64,000 nucleotides of DNA, from assembly GCA_016778985.1 (NCBI GenBank), contig JADHOM010000001.1, forward strand, positions 62,001 through 126,000. The letters run 5' to 3'. A model generated the notes under the pieces. It saw only the letters and a list, made by a program, of their open reading frames with translations, was not told the DNA's origin and did not search any database. A program made the translations under genes and the position numbers. Origin of the DNA: Alphaproteobacteria bacterium (GTDB taxonomy: Bacteria > Pseudomonadota > Alphaproteobacteria > Puniceispirillales > UBA1172). Positions within the stretch are counted from its first letter, which is position 1, and every line of letters starts with the position of its first letter. Below are positions 29,309 to 37,996 of this stretch, piece by piece.

Positions 29309-30679
29309 CTATTTGCCTATGCAGAAAGAGCTAAAGATTTCATCAAGCAAGTCTTCGACATCGACTTGTCCGGAAATACGCCCCAATGCTTGCGCTGCGT
29401 GCCGTAAATCCTCAGCTAGCAATTCGGGCAGAGTAACCGGATTAACATCTTTGGCTGAGATTAAACTGGCTTGGCACGATAACAGCGCCAAGCGATGTCG
29501 CTGACGACTAACCATCGCCGCCTCACCAGAGCCCAGCAATTGATCCATGGCCGACCTGATCACCATACGCAAGGCGTCCATGCCAAACCCGGTTTCCGCA
29601 GATATCGACGGCCAATCCTTATCTAGCTTGATATCCGAGACCATATCCATTTTGGTTAAAATAGGGATAATCACCGGTCGAGATGCTACCTTATCTAGCC
29701 CTAACTCAGCGTGTAGTGATACCCAATGGCTACCAAAATCGCTCTTGTTTTCAACATCTTGTCCATCAATACACAGCAAAATGATATCTGCCTCAGCAGC
29801 GGCTTTTAAAGACCGCTTTATACCCTCTTTCTCAGCCAGACTTTCGCTTTGCCGCAAGCCTGCCGTATCTTTGAGATGAACCGCATAACCATCAATATTA
29901 AGAGACACTTTGATAATGTCGCGGGTTGTGCCTTCTTCGGTGGAAACAATAGCATCATCACGGCCAGCCAGAGCATTAAGCAGCGTTGATTTACCCGCAT
30001 TAGGCCGTCCAATAAGAACAATATTGACCCCATCACGGATAATAACGCCGCGATCAGCATCTTTAAGCGTCACCGCAATCCCATTAATCAAGTGGTCAAG
30101 CCGATGCCTGATATCATCGGTCAAATCGTCAGGAATATCTTCATCAGCAAAATCAATCAGCGTCTCTAATCTGGCCATGAGAGCCACCAGCTCACGCCGC
30201 CATGTTTCGGTCAGTTGGCTTAACGGCGCATCAAGCCTAGCCATCGCTTGACGGTGCTGGGCTTCGGTATCAGCATCAATAATATCAGATAACGCCTCTG
30301 TCTGATCGAGTGTCATCTTGCCATTAAGAAAGGCTCGGCGCGTGAACTCACCTGGATCAGCTAGCCGGAACGCCGGAAGCGCCTCAAGGGTAAGCATCAC
30401 CATGCGGCCAATTTGCGGCGTCCCATGCAAATGAAACTCTGCATAATCATCACCTGTAGGACTAGCAGGTGATGGAAACCACACCGCCATGCCATAATCA
30501 ATGACCATGCCATTCAAATCACTGATCGTGGAATAGCGCATCAGCCGCGGTTCAGGCAGATGCCCAGTCAACCGCCTTAGCGCCCGCGCCGCGCCAGTGC
30601 CAGAAACACGAATAATTTGGATCGCGGCACGGCCGGCAGGCGTTGCTAGTGCAAAAATAGTTTCATCTTGTCTGTTCAC
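29309..30679 (-). CDS. mnmE: tRNA modification GTPase MnmE
   Basis: MnmE is the potassium-dependent GTPase that works with MnmG on U34 of tRNAs. The N-terminal tetrahydrofolate-binding domain is followed by a helical domain in which the G domain is inserted: GRPNAGKSTLLNAL, GTTRDI, DTAGL and TKMD. The C-terminal CIGK motif, with the reactive cysteine, is intact at the end (FCIGK). The 456-residue length is standard. Transcribed toward mnmG with a 230-bp gap that holds a 12-bp repeat and parS. Confidence 0.98.
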   Translation of the reverse strand: MNRQDETIFALATPAGRAAIQIIRVSGTGAARALRRLTGHLPEPRLMRYSTISDLNGMVIDYGMAVWFPSPASPTGDDYAEFHLHGTPQIGRMVMLTLEALPAFRLADPGEFTRRAFLNGKMTLDQTEALSDIIDADTEAQHRQAMARLDAPLSQLTETWRRELVALMARLETLIDFADEDIPDDLTDDIRHRLDHLINGIAVTLKDADRGVIIRDGVNIVLIGRPNAGKSTLLNALAGRDDAIVSTEEGTTRDIIKVSLNIDGYAVHLKDTAGLRQSESLAEKEGIKRSLKAAAEADIILLCIDGQDVENKSDFGSHWVSLHAELGLDKVASRPVIIPILTKMDMVSDIKLDKDWPSISAETGFGMDALRMVIRSAMDQLLGSGEAAMVSRQRHRLALLSCQASLISAKDVNPVTLPELLAEDLRHAAQALGRISGQVDVEDLLDEIFSSFCIGK

Positions 30680-30762
30680 ATTAATTCCTTCATAGTAATT
30701 TTTTTATATAGCCCATTTTCATGCCAGCATTAGGCTATGCGTATATTATATTGGGTAAAATC

Positions 30763-31302
30763 ATGCCACATAGAACAGATATGACTCCGTTCGGTTTCAT
30801 TAGCATGTCATCAAACGGAAAAGCCATCACTAATCTTACATGGGTGACCACGGATACACCGCAAATTGACCATGATCCTATTCTTGATCAAGCCTTTCAG
30901 GAATTACACGAATATGCCAAAGGCGAACGCCAGCAATTTAGCGTACCTGTTGATTTAGAAGATATCTCAGCGTCGCATCAAGACTGGCTTCAGGTATTAA
31001 GGCAAGTCGGATATGGTGAGACGATCAGCTATCAAGAATTAGCTAGCCGTGCGGGTAAGCCAAAGGCAGCACGTGCCGCAGGCTCGGCTTGTGCGCGAAA
31101 CCCAGTGCCAATTATTTACCCATGCCACCGCATCTTAAAAAGCGATGGCGATTTAGGTAATTTTGGGGCAATAAGACAACTCAAGCCTGACGATGGCCGC
31201 AACTTGAAGATCAAAGCAAAGCTCATTGAACATGAAAAGTTGTGTTGGAGCAATGATGCCATAACGCACACTAACGCTATCACTGACGTTACAATGCGCT
31301 GA
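30763..31302 (+). CDS. ogt: Methylated-DNA--protein-cysteine methyltransferase
   Basis: The protein repairs O6-alkylguanine by transferring the alkyl group to its own cysteine. The active-site motif is present as PCHRI near residue 124, preceded by VGYGETISYQELA, with ARAAGSA as the DNA-recognition helix. The usual LGGYxxG after the active site is replaced by LGNFGAI. The start is uncertain: ATG at 30721, 30763 (chosen) or 30781. The last 25 residues are extra and variable. The only plus-strand gene between mnmE and the origin; it is divergent from mnmE and convergent with rho. Confidence 0.9.
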   Translation: MPHRTDMTPFGFISMSSNGKAITNLTWVTTDTPQIDHDPILDQAFQELHEYAKGERQQFSVPVDLEDISASHQDWLQVLRQVGYGETISYQELASRAGKPKAARAAGSACARNPVPIIYPCHRILKSDGDLGNFGAIRQLKPDDGRNLKIKAKLIEHEKLCWSNDAITHTNAITDVTMR

Positions 31303-31320
31303 TGGCGTTTATTGGTGCTG

Positions 31321-31355
31321 TTTATTGATAATATTTATTGATAATATTTATTGAT
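31321..31355. repeat. 13-bp tandem repeat reaching into the rho stop codon
   Basis: TTTATTGATAATA occurs at 31321-31333 and 31334-31346, with a partial third copy from 31347 that contains the rho stop codon (31348-31350). The array fills the ogt-rho convergent gap. Confidence 0.75.
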
Positions 31356-32607
31356 TCATGGATTGGAAAAAGTCTTCATTGCTCTTCGTTTGTTTGAGTT
31401 TATCAACAAGGAATTCCATTCCATCAACCTGACCCATTGGCATCAATATCCGGCGCAATATCCACATTTTGGATAAGGTGTCTTTATCAATCAGCAGCTC
31501 TTCCTTACGGGTGCCAGAACGAGTAATGTCAATCGCAGGGAAGATCCGCTTATCAGATATTTTACGATCCAGGATAACCTCAGAGTTACCTGTGCCCTTA
31601 AACTCTTCAAAGATCACTTCATCCATGCGGCTACCAGTTTCGATCAGCGCCGTTGCAATAATGGTTAGCGATCCGCCTTCCTCAATGTTTCTAGCCGCCC
31701 CGAAGAAGCGTTTTGGCCGTTGCAGGGCGTTAGCGTCAACACCGCCTGTCAAGACCTTCCCGGACGAAGGAACAACGGTATTATAAGCGCGCGCCAAGCG
31801 CGTTATACTATCGAGTAAGATAACAACATCGCGCTTATGTTCAACCAAACGCTTGGCTTTTTCAATAACCATATCAGTGACTTGGACATGGCGTGCCGCA
31901 GGCTCGTCAAATGTTGAGGAAATGACTTCACCATTAACCGAGCGCTGCATATCGGTCACTTCTTCTGGGCGTTCATCGATAAGCAGAACAATCAAATACA
32001 CCTCAGGGTGGTTTGATGATATGGCATGAGCAATAGATTGTAGCATCATTGTCTTACCAGTGCGCGGCGGCGCCACAATCAACCCACGCTGACCTTTGCC
32101 CATTGGTGAGACCAGATCAATTACACGCGGTGTATAGTCTTTGTTATCAGGACTGAACGGCAATTCGAAGGTTAGCTTTTCTTGTGGATAAAGCGGCGTC
32201 AAATTATCAAAATTGATACGGTGACGAACAGCCGATGGGTCTTCAAAATTAACCTGTTCTACCTTCAGTAAGGCAAAATAACGCTCGCCTTCTTGAGGCG
32301 CTCTAATTTGACCGTCAACGGTGTCTCCAGTCCGCAGTGAAAAGCGTTTAATCTGGCTAGGTGAGACATAAATATCATCAGGACCAGGCAGATAATTCGA
32401 TTCTGGTGAACGCAGAAAGCCAAAGCCATCAGCTAGCACTTCTAAGACGCCGCCACCGTAAATAGGGACATCATCCTCAGCCAGTTGCTTAAGAATAGCA
32501 AACATCATATCCTGCTTACGAAGAGTAGATGCGTTTTCTATCTCAAGCTCTTCAGCATAGGACAGGAGTTCGGCAGGCGTTTTTTTCTTGAGGTCTTGAA
32601 GATTCAT
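31348..32607 (-). CDS. rho: Transcription termination factor Rho
   Basis: Rho is the hexameric RNA helicase that ends many transcripts. The 419-residue protein has the N-terminal Rho domain and an RNA-binding CSD-like domain (GFGFLRSP). The ATPase has Walker [13 protein letters not shown], Walker [10 protein letters not shown] and the R-loop region SGTRKEELL. Length is standard, without the insertions of some lineages. A consensus DnaA-box sequence (TGTGGATAA, 32183-32191) lies inside the coding region. It follows hemJ by 86 bp on the same strand. Confidence 0.98.
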   Translation of the reverse strand: MNLQDLKKKTPAELLSYAEELEIENASTLRKQDMMFAILKQLAEDDVPIYGGGVLEVLADGFGFLRSPESNYLPGPDDIYVSPSQIKRFSLRTGDTVDGQIRAPQEGERYFALLKVEQVNFEDPSAVRHRINFDNLTPLYPQEKLTFELPFSPDNKDYTPRVIDLVSPMGKGQRGLIVAPPRTGKTMMLQSIAHAISSNHPEVYLIVLLIDERPEEVTDMQRSVNGEVISSTFDEPAARHVQVTDMVIEKAKRLVEHKRDVVILLDSITRLARAYNTVVPSSGKVLTGGVDANALQRPKRFFGAARNIEEGGSLTIIATALIETGSRMDEVIFEEFKGTGNSEVILDRKISDKRIFPAIDITRSGTRKEELLIDKDTLSKMWILRRILMPMGQVDGMEFLVDKLKQTKSNEDFFQSMNQ

Positions 32608-32693
32608 ATGAAGGGAAAAACAGATATGTTTTTTTATAAAAGGAAAGATTTGAATATTTATACTGTTTCTTCAGTAAAAGTCAACAAAACATA

Positions 32694-33122
32694 TTAAAAG
32701 GGCTGAACAACAACCATGATGACGATGATGATCATCAGAACAGTCGGGACTTCATTCCAAATCCGATAATATCTATCGCTTTGATTGGCCCGGCCTTGCT
32801 CAAATGCTTTGCGCATAACAGCAAACTTACCATGAACGCCAGCCATCAGAAAAACCATCCCAAGTTTTACATTAAACCAGCCTTGTGATAATAGCCCCGG
32901 ATCAATTAACACCATCCAAAAGCCAAAAAAGAAACTGGCAATCATGGCTGGGTTCATAATTGCTTTGAGCAGTCGTCTTTCCATCAATTGAAAGGTCAAA
33001 TCACGCGCCGAGCCGCGCTCAACCATCGCATGATAGACATAAAGCCGCGGCAGATAGAGTAGCCCCGCCATCCAAGAGATAATGGCAAGAATATGAAGCG
33101 CTTTGACCCAAAGATATAACAT
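32694..33122 (-). CDS. hemJ: HemJ-type protoporphyrinogen IX oxidase
   Basis: HemJ is the membrane enzyme of most alphaproteobacteria that oxidises protoporphyrinogen IX in heme synthesis. The 142-residue protein has four hydrophobic segments. The conserved N-terminal His lies in VKALHILAII (residue 10), and the conserved Lys in WFNVKLGMVF. The RLYVYHA segment is also typical. It lies 26 bp after hemE, which makes the substrate two steps earlier. Confidence 0.95.
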   Translation of the reverse strand: MLYLWVKALHILAIISWMAGLLYLPRLYVYHAMVERGSARDLTFQLMERRLLKAIMNPAMIASFFFGFWMVLIDPGLLSQGWFNVKLGMVFLMAGVHGKFAVMRKAFEQGRANQSDRYYRIWNEVPTVLMIIIVIMVVVQPF

Positions 33123-33148
33123 AAGAGCGACGTCCCTTTAAAAAATAA

Positions 33149-34174
33149 TCACTGATAGGTTTGACGAAGATGCCGAAGCAATTCTTCAACATGTTTAATC
33201 AGCGTAAACTGACCGATCCCATGTCCTAAATTAAAAATATGTGGTCTTTTGCGAAATGCTGAGATGATCTGATCTGCTGCCTCACACATGGATCGCCCGC
33301 CTGTCTCAACCGCAAGCGGATCAAGATTGCCTTGAACAACAACATTTTTTGGCAAATGAGCATCGAGCCAAAACGGATCAACTGTGTGGTCAACTGCTAA
33401 AACATTACAGCCAGTGGCATGGACGTATTCATCAAAGCCGCCAGATAAACCTTTGGGAAAAGCGATGACCGGCAAGTCAATGCCGCGAGCGCGAAGCCCG
33501 CTTATAATACTTGCCACAGGGTCAATAAGATACCTGTGCCGCAAAGTTGATGGTACTACGCCTGCCCAACTGTCGAAAATCATTAATATATCGGCGCCAG
33601 CCTTGGCTTTGCCTGCCAATAATTCGACTGATGCTGAAACCAAATGCTGCATGAGCAGATCACATGCTTTAGGGTCTTGCCAAAGCCATTTCCTTGATAT
33701 GGCGAAATCGCGGCTTGAGCCGCCTTCCAGCATATAGGTTGCGACTGTCCACGGTGCCCCGCAAAACCCAATTAAGGCTTTATCACTGGTCAGATTAACG
33801 CGTGTTTTAGTAATTGCATCACAGACTGGCTGAAGTTTTTTCATTAAATCGGCATTATTAGGGACAACTAAATCAGATGGATGCTTTAATGCGGTTAGTT
33901 TAGGCCCCTTACCAGTGATGAAATGAACGCCCCTATCCATAGCCCAAGGGATCATTAATATGTCTGAAAAAATAATGGCTGCGTCAAAATCAAAACGGTT
34001 TATTGGTTGTATCGTTGCTTCTGATGCTTTTTCACTATCAAGGCAATAACTGATGAAATCTGATGTTGTTTCCCGTAATGCTTTATATTCAGGTAAATAG
34101 CGACCTGCTTGTCGCATAAACCATATTGGAGGTAGTGTGAATATGGCACCGTTAATTGTATCGCGTATTTTCAT
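33149..34174 (-). CDS. hemE: Uroporphyrinogen decarboxylase
   Basis: HemE removes four carboxyl groups from uroporphyrinogen III to give coproporphyrinogen III. The 341-residue protein starts with PPIWFMRQAGRYLPEY, which contains the substrate-binding Arg residues, and has FSDILMIPWAM and GFCGAPWTVATYM. Length is standard. Its promoter must lie in the adjacent predicted oriC; in Caulobacter, hemE transcription starts within the origin. AGG lies seven bases before the ATG. Confidence 0.97.
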   Translation of the reverse strand: MKIRDTINGAIFTLPPIWFMRQAGRYLPEYKALRETTSDFISYCLDSEKASEATIQPINRFDFDAAIIFSDILMIPWAMDRGVHFITGKGPKLTALKHPSDLVVPNNADLMKKLQPVCDAITKTRVNLTSDKALIGFCGAPWTVATYMLEGGSSRDFAISRKWLWQDPKACDLLMQHLVSASVELLAGKAKAGADILMIFDSWAGVVPSTLRHRYLIDPVASIISGLRARGIDLPVIAFPKGLSGGFDEYVHATGCNVLAVDHTVDPFWLDAHLPKNVVVQGNLDPLAVETGGRSMCEAADQIISAFRKRPHIFNLGHGIGQFTLIKHVEELLRHLRQTYQ

Positions 34175-34264
34175 AATACTACCTATATAAGTATATATAT
34201 AAATATATAAAGGAGGATGTTGTTGTTGTCGGCTGTAAAACTGGATTAGCAGTATGTTAACAGA

Positions 34265-34273
34265 TTATCCACA
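34265..34273 (+). promoter_or_regulatory. DnaA box (TTATCCACA)
   Basis: Perfect nine-base match to the bacterial DnaA consensus inside the predicted oriC. Confidence 0.85.
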
Positions 34274-34451
34274 GATGTTTTCCCGTAAGTTAACCTATTT
34301 AACTAATTGTAAATAAATATGAAATTATAGTTATCTAAGTTTTTATAATTGTTAATAGAGGTTTATACACCGCTTAACATCATTGTTGAAAAATAACAGC
34401 ATAACTGTGCTAACGTCATCATTATTCGCCATAAATTGTTTTATCCTATTG

Positions 34452-34460
34452 TTATCCACA
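34452..34460 (+). promoter_or_regulatory. DnaA box (TTATCCACA)
   Basis: Second perfect match, same orientation as the first and 179 bp from its end. A degenerate copy (TTATCCTAT) begins 11 bp upstream. Confidence 0.85.
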
Positions 34461-34555
34461 AGTTATTATCACTTTTCGGGAACGTCATTTAGACATTGCT
34501 ATATGCGCCCATTTTTATATTAATGGTGAGACTAACGCTAAAGCGATGCTGAAAA

Positions 34556-35383
34556 ATGAATGCAAAACAGACGATACATATCCATCTCATTTCTGACGCG
34601 ACAGGTGAGACAACTCATCTCTTAGCGCGCGCCGCCTTGGGTAAATTTACTGCGACCAGAGCCATAGAGCATGTCTGGACATTAGTGCGGACAATGGATC
34701 ACCTCGACGTCATAAAAAGGGAAATCGCCGAACATGGCGGGGTTGTTTTTTACAGTATTTCCGACCCTGATATCCGCGCCGCGTTAGAGCAATTTTGCCA
34801 GCAAAAGAAAGCCCCTCATTTGAGTATCCTTGATCCTGCGGTACGAACGCTTTCCCAGGCTTTAGGCAAGCAAGCGACTGCACGTGTTGGTGCCCAGCAC
34901 AGAATGGATGAAGCCTATTTTAACCGCATGGAAGCCTTGGAGTTCGCAGTCCATCATGATGATGGTCAGGCAATGTCATCTGTCCATACCGCTGATATCC
35001 TGCTGGTTGGAGTATCACGAAGTTCAAAAACACCGACTTCTATCTATTTGGCAAATAGAGGGTATAAAGTTGCTAATTATCCATTAGTTCCGGGGATTAC
35101 GCCGCCAATTGAGCTGATGAGAAACAAGGATGTTTTGGTTGTTGGCTTAATAAACGAAGCCAGACGGTTATCGCAAATCAGACGCAATCGGCTTGAAAGC
35201 ATGAATGCTGAAGAAAATATGGAATATGCGGATATTCGGAAGATCAATGATGAATTGAACCAAGCTATCAAATTATTCAAAGAGCAAGGTTGGCCGATCA
35301 TAGATGTATCGCGGAAATCAATTGAAGAAACCGCCGCCGAGATTATCAATATTTATACCCTTTGGATTGAGGAAAAATCATAA
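34556..35383 (+). CDS. ppsR: Pyruvate,phosphate dikinase / PEP synthase regulatory protein
   Basis: This bifunctional kinase/pyrophosphorylase (DUF299) switches PPDK or PEP synthase on and off by ADP-dependent phosphorylation of a Thr. The 275-residue protein has the N-terminal ISDATGETTHLLARAAL motif and the nucleotide-binding loop GVSRSSKTPTSIYLA near residues 151-165. Length is standard. A homologue is the first gene clockwise of the Caulobacter origin, which supports the oriC call. The stop codon shares a base with the maf start (TAATG). Confidence 0.95.
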   Translation: MNAKQTIHIHLISDATGETTHLLARAALGKFTATRAIEHVWTLVRTMDHLDVIKREIAEHGGVVFYSISDPDIRAALEQFCQQKKAPHLSILDPAVRTLSQALGKQATARVGAQHRMDEAYFNRMEALEFAVHHDDGQAMSSVHTADILLVGVSRSSKTPTSIYLANRGYKVANYPLVPGITPPIELMRNKDVLVVGLINEARRLSQIRRNRLESMNAEENMEYADIRKINDELNQAIKLFKEQGWPIIDVSRKSIEETAAEIINIYTLWIEEKS

Positions 35384-36027
35384 TGCCAAGCATGGATAGC
35401 ACAAAACCCAAATGGCAACTTCCTCAAAACCCGATTATTCTAGCAACAGAAAGCATGGCGCGTCGCCGTATGTTTGAAGATGCTGGTATCCTTCATAACG
35501 CTATTGCTGCCAATCTTGATGAAGATGCTCTGAGCGCGGCGGCCGCCCATGAAAACATTTCTCCTACTGATACTGCCTCTATGCTGGCAGAAGCAAAAGC
35601 CATGAAAATCTCTGCTCAGCATCCGTCAGCATTGGTCATTGCATCTGATCAATTACTAGTCTGTGAAGGGGTTATTTATGGTAAACCAAAGACCTTGGCA
35701 GAAGCCAAAACACGTCTCAACACGCTGTCGGGGAAAACGCATGAATTGGTGACTGCCGCCGTCATAATCTTGGCTAACCAGCGGCTTTGGCATATCGTTA
35801 AATCCCCTAAAATCAGCCTTCGTGACTTGAGTGAACATGATATCGCGTCTTACCTTGCCGCGATGGCTGAGGAGGCGATGCTAACCCCTGGTGTGTATAT
35901 GATAGAAACGCTTGGGGCGCATATTATTAGCAAGATGGAGGGCTGTTCCTATACCATACTCGGATTTCCACTGCTGGAATGTTTAGAATATTTGCGCCGG
36001 TTTGGGATGGAGGCCAGAACATCATGA
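35383..36027 (+). CDS. maf: Maf-family nucleotide pyrophosphatase-like protein
   Basis: Maf proteins hydrolyse modified or canonical nucleoside triphosphates to monophosphates. The 214-residue product keeps the ASDQLL segment with the catalytic Asp, KPKTLAEA and the C-terminal GCSYTILGFPL. The N-terminal substrate loop, usually LASxSPRR, reads LATESMARRRM, so substrate preference may differ. About 12 extra N-terminal residues precede the core. It is coupled to ppsR by one base and to coaE by an ATGA overlap. Confidence 0.88.
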   Translation: MPSMDSTKPKWQLPQNPIILATESMARRRMFEDAGILHNAIAANLDEDALSAAAAHENISPTDTASMLAEAKAMKISAQHPSALVIASDQLLVCEGVIYGKPKTLAEAKTRLNTLSGKTHELVTAAVIILANQRLWHIVKSPKISLRDLSEHDIASYLAAMAEEAMLTPGVYMIETLGAHIISKMEGCSYTILGFPLLECLEYLRRFGMEARTS

Positions 36028-36632
36028 TCCGTTTAGGGTTAACGGGTTCAATTGCTATGGGGAAAACGACCGCTGCTAATATGCTTCGTGACCGCGGGGT
36101 TCCTGTGCATGATTCAGATGCAGTTGTTCATCGCTTGATGTCAAATGGCGGTGAAGCGGTTACCGCTGTCCTTGCACTATTTCCTAATGCTGATGATGGT
36201 AATGGCGGAATTAATCGAAAAGTCATTGCTGATGAGGTATTTCAACAACCTGAAAAACGCGCCAAGCTAGAAGCCATTATTCACCCGCTCGTTCGCCATG
36301 ACAGAGAGGCCTGGGCAGATTATATGGATGATGATGCCCCGCCCATTATTGTTTTTGATATTCCGCTATTATATGAAACCCGCTCGCAAGATTTCTGCGA
36401 TTATGTGGCAGTCGTATCAGCACCATCATGGGCTCAGAAAACGCGAGCGATGCAGCGTGATGGCATGTCTGAAGAAAAACTCAATAATATTCTCAAGGCG
36501 CAGACCCCAGATAAGATGAAACGCCAGCACGCCGATTATGTTATCCCGACAGGATATGGTAAAACTGTGACAGGCTGGTATATTGATCAGATGATGGCAG
36601 ATATTCTGTTAAGAGGTAAAGAAAATGCGTGA
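36024..36632 (+). CDS. coaE: Dephospho-CoA kinase
   Basis: CoaE phosphorylates dephospho-CoA in the last step of coenzyme A synthesis. The 202-residue protein starts with the P-loop [15 protein letters not shown], followed by [13 protein letters not shown], and has FDIPLLYET in the middle. The GSIAMGKT loop has the family form with Ala-Met for the usual Gly-Ser or Gly-Met. A GGAGG ribosome-binding site inside maf sits ten bases before the ATG. The gene overlaps dnaQ by eight bases. aroE, which separates maf and coaE in Caulobacter, is missing here. Confidence 0.95.
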   Translation: MIRLGLTGSIAMGKTTAANMLRDRGVPVHDSDAVVHRLMSNGGEAVTAVLALFPNADDGNGGINRKVIADEVFQQPEKRAKLEAIIHPLVRHDREAWADYMDDDAPPIIVFDIPLLYETRSQDFCDYVAVVSAPSWAQKTRAMQRDGMSEEKLNNILKAQTPDKMKRQHADYVIPTGYGKTVTGWYIDQMMADILLRGKENA

Positions 36633-37356
36633 GATTGTTCTTGATACAGAAACCACCGGTCTTGAACATGAGCTTGGCCACCGAATCATTGAAATAGGTG
36701 CAGTTGAGCTGATCAATCATGTGCCAACTGGCAAGCATTATCACGTTTATATTAACCCTGAACGCGATATTGATGCCCGCGCTAGTGAAGTTCATGGCAT
36801 CACTAATGATCAGCTAGCGGATAAACCGCTATTTGCCGATATTGCTGATGATTTTCTGCAATTTATTGATAACGCCAGCCTAATTATTCACAATGCCAGC
36901 TTTGATATGGGATTTATCAATGCTGAATTAAGCCGTTTGCAAAAACCGACTATTGGTAATGACCACGTCATTGATACATTGTTAATGGCACGGCAAAAAT
37001 TCCCCGGCGGTCAGGCTAGTCTTGACGCATTATGTAAAAAATTCGGTATTGATAATTCAGGCCGAGATTTGCACGGCGCCTTGATAGACGCGGATTTGCT
37101 AGCCTTTGTCTATATTGAATTAATCGGCGGTAAACAGCCTGATCTGATGGGTGCAATCACATCTGATGCTCATGATAAACAACAAAATCAAAACCCAAAC
37201 CTAAATCCAAACCCAGATAAGGCAGCAACATCTAAGGCAGATAAATCGACTATACGACCGCCGCGAGAGTTTCCCCTAAACCCTGATGAGCTGGTGGCGC
37301 ATCAACAGTTTATCGCCTCAATCGATGATGGGATCTGGCAAAAATATCAATCTTAA
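36625..37356 (+). CDS. dnaQ: DNA polymerase III epsilon subunit (proofreading exonuclease)
   Basis: DnaQ is the 3'-5' proofreading exonuclease of the replicative polymerase. The 243-residue protein has Exo I as LDTETTGL (Asp7, Glu9), Exo II around [11 protein letters not shown] and Exo III as [11 protein letters not shown]. Residues 1-178 are the exonuclease domain; an Asn/Pro/Lys-rich linker of about 30 residues follows, and the C-terminal segment should bind the alpha subunit. AGAGG precedes the ATG. Its stop codon overlaps the secB stop on the other strand. Confidence 0.95.
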   Translation: MREIVLDTETTGLEHELGHRIIEIGAVELINHVPTGKHYHVYINPERDIDARASEVHGITNDQLADKPLFADIADDFLQFIDNASLIIHNASFDMGFINAELSRLQKPTIGNDHVIDTLLMARQKFPGGQASLDALCKKFGIDNSGRDLHGALIDADLLAFVYIELIGGKQPDLMGAITSDAHDKQQNQNPNLNPNPDKAATSKADKSTIRPPREFPLNPDELVAHQQFIASIDDGIWQKYQS

Positions 37357-37871
37357 TTGTCGGCTTTGCCGTTTTCTTTTTGCGTTGCCTGATGTTCGGC
37401 TTGTTGCTGCATCCGCATTTGATACAATTTGATAAAATCAATTGGTTGAATGTTAAGCGGCATAAAGCCGCCATCACGGGTCACATTGCTCATCAATGCA
37501 CGCGCAAAGGGGAACAGAAACCGTGGGCCTTCGATCATGACAACAGGCTGAACAGCGCGTTCATCCATCTCCGCCGCAATCGATACTTCACCGCCATAAC
37601 TCAATTCGGCAAGGAACATCGTTTGCTCGCCTTGCTCAGCTGACGCTTTAATCATTAAGACAACTTCATAATGGCGGTCTTTACCTTTAATAGGCGTTGA
37701 GGTAACAGAAAAATTGACCGAAACCTGTGGGGCATTAGCTGGATTATCATAGATAAGTGGGGCATTAGGATTTTCAAAAGATAAATCTTTGACATAATGG
37801 CTATGAAAGGTGATTTGTTGGTCTGGTGTTGTGACGCCTTGTCCGCTATCAGATGATTGTTTGTCAGTCAT
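37353..37871 (-). CDS. secB: Protein-export chaperone SecB
   Basis: SecB is a tetrameric chaperone that holds preproteins unfolded and hands them to SecA. The 172-residue protein has the family opening [19 protein letters not shown], then FLAELSYGG and an [20 protein letters not shown] segment for the peptide-binding groove. The chosen ATG has AAAGGAA seven bases upstream. It is convergent with dnaQ, the two stop codons overlapping by two bases. Confidence 0.96.
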   Translation of the reverse strand: MTDKQSSDSGQGVTTPDQQITFHSHYVKDLSFENPNAPLIYDNPANAPQVSVNFSVTSTPIKGKDRHYEVVLMIKASAEQGEQTMFLAELSYGGEVSIAAEMDERAVQPVVMIEGPRFLFPFARALMSNVTRDGGFMPLNIQPIDFIKLYQMRMQQQAEHQATQKENGKADN

Positions 37872-37936
37872 AATAATTCCTTTCAGATGGCACATATGCC
37901 GTTGGTCAAATAGTCTATGACTATGTATTTAACTTA

Positions 37937-37996
37937 GCTAATCATTGGGCTAATCATTGGGCTAATCATTGAGCTAATCATTGGGCTATTTATTGG
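37937..37996. repeat. Five 12-bp tandem units at the end of fxsA
   Basis: Units from GCTAATCATTGG: copies 1, 2 and 4 are identical, copy 3 differs by one base, copy 5 (37985-37996) differs more and contains the fxsA stop codon. The array looks like an expansion outward from the gene end into the secB-fxsA gap. Confidence 0.9.

Larger units (their letters stand above)
34175..34555. other. Predicted chromosomal replication origin (oriC)
   Basis: This 381-bp gap between divergent hemE and ppsR has no gene. It is strongly AT-rich and holds two perfect DnaA boxes (34265-34273 and 34452-34460) plus weaker matches at 34363-34371 (TTATACACC), 34441-34449 (TTATCCTAT) and, on the other strand, 34308-34316. 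Gene direction flips here, parABS is 5-10 kb away, and oriC lies beside hemE in Caulobacter and Rickettsia. Several TTAAC half-sites are present, but no full CtrA site (TTAA-N7-TTAA) and no GANTC was found. The stretch near 34175-34210 is nearly pure A and T and is a candidate unwinding element. Confidence 0.88.

Noticed and set aside
34211-34252. A perfect AAGGAGG followed at once by ATG and ten codons inside the predicted origin
   Set aside because: The ribosome-binding site touches the ATG with no spacer, the frame ends after ten residues, and the region has the features of oriC.
34290-34302. Two TTAA motifs in the origin as a CtrA site
   Set aside because: The spacing is five bases, not seven; no other pair in the gap has the right spacing.
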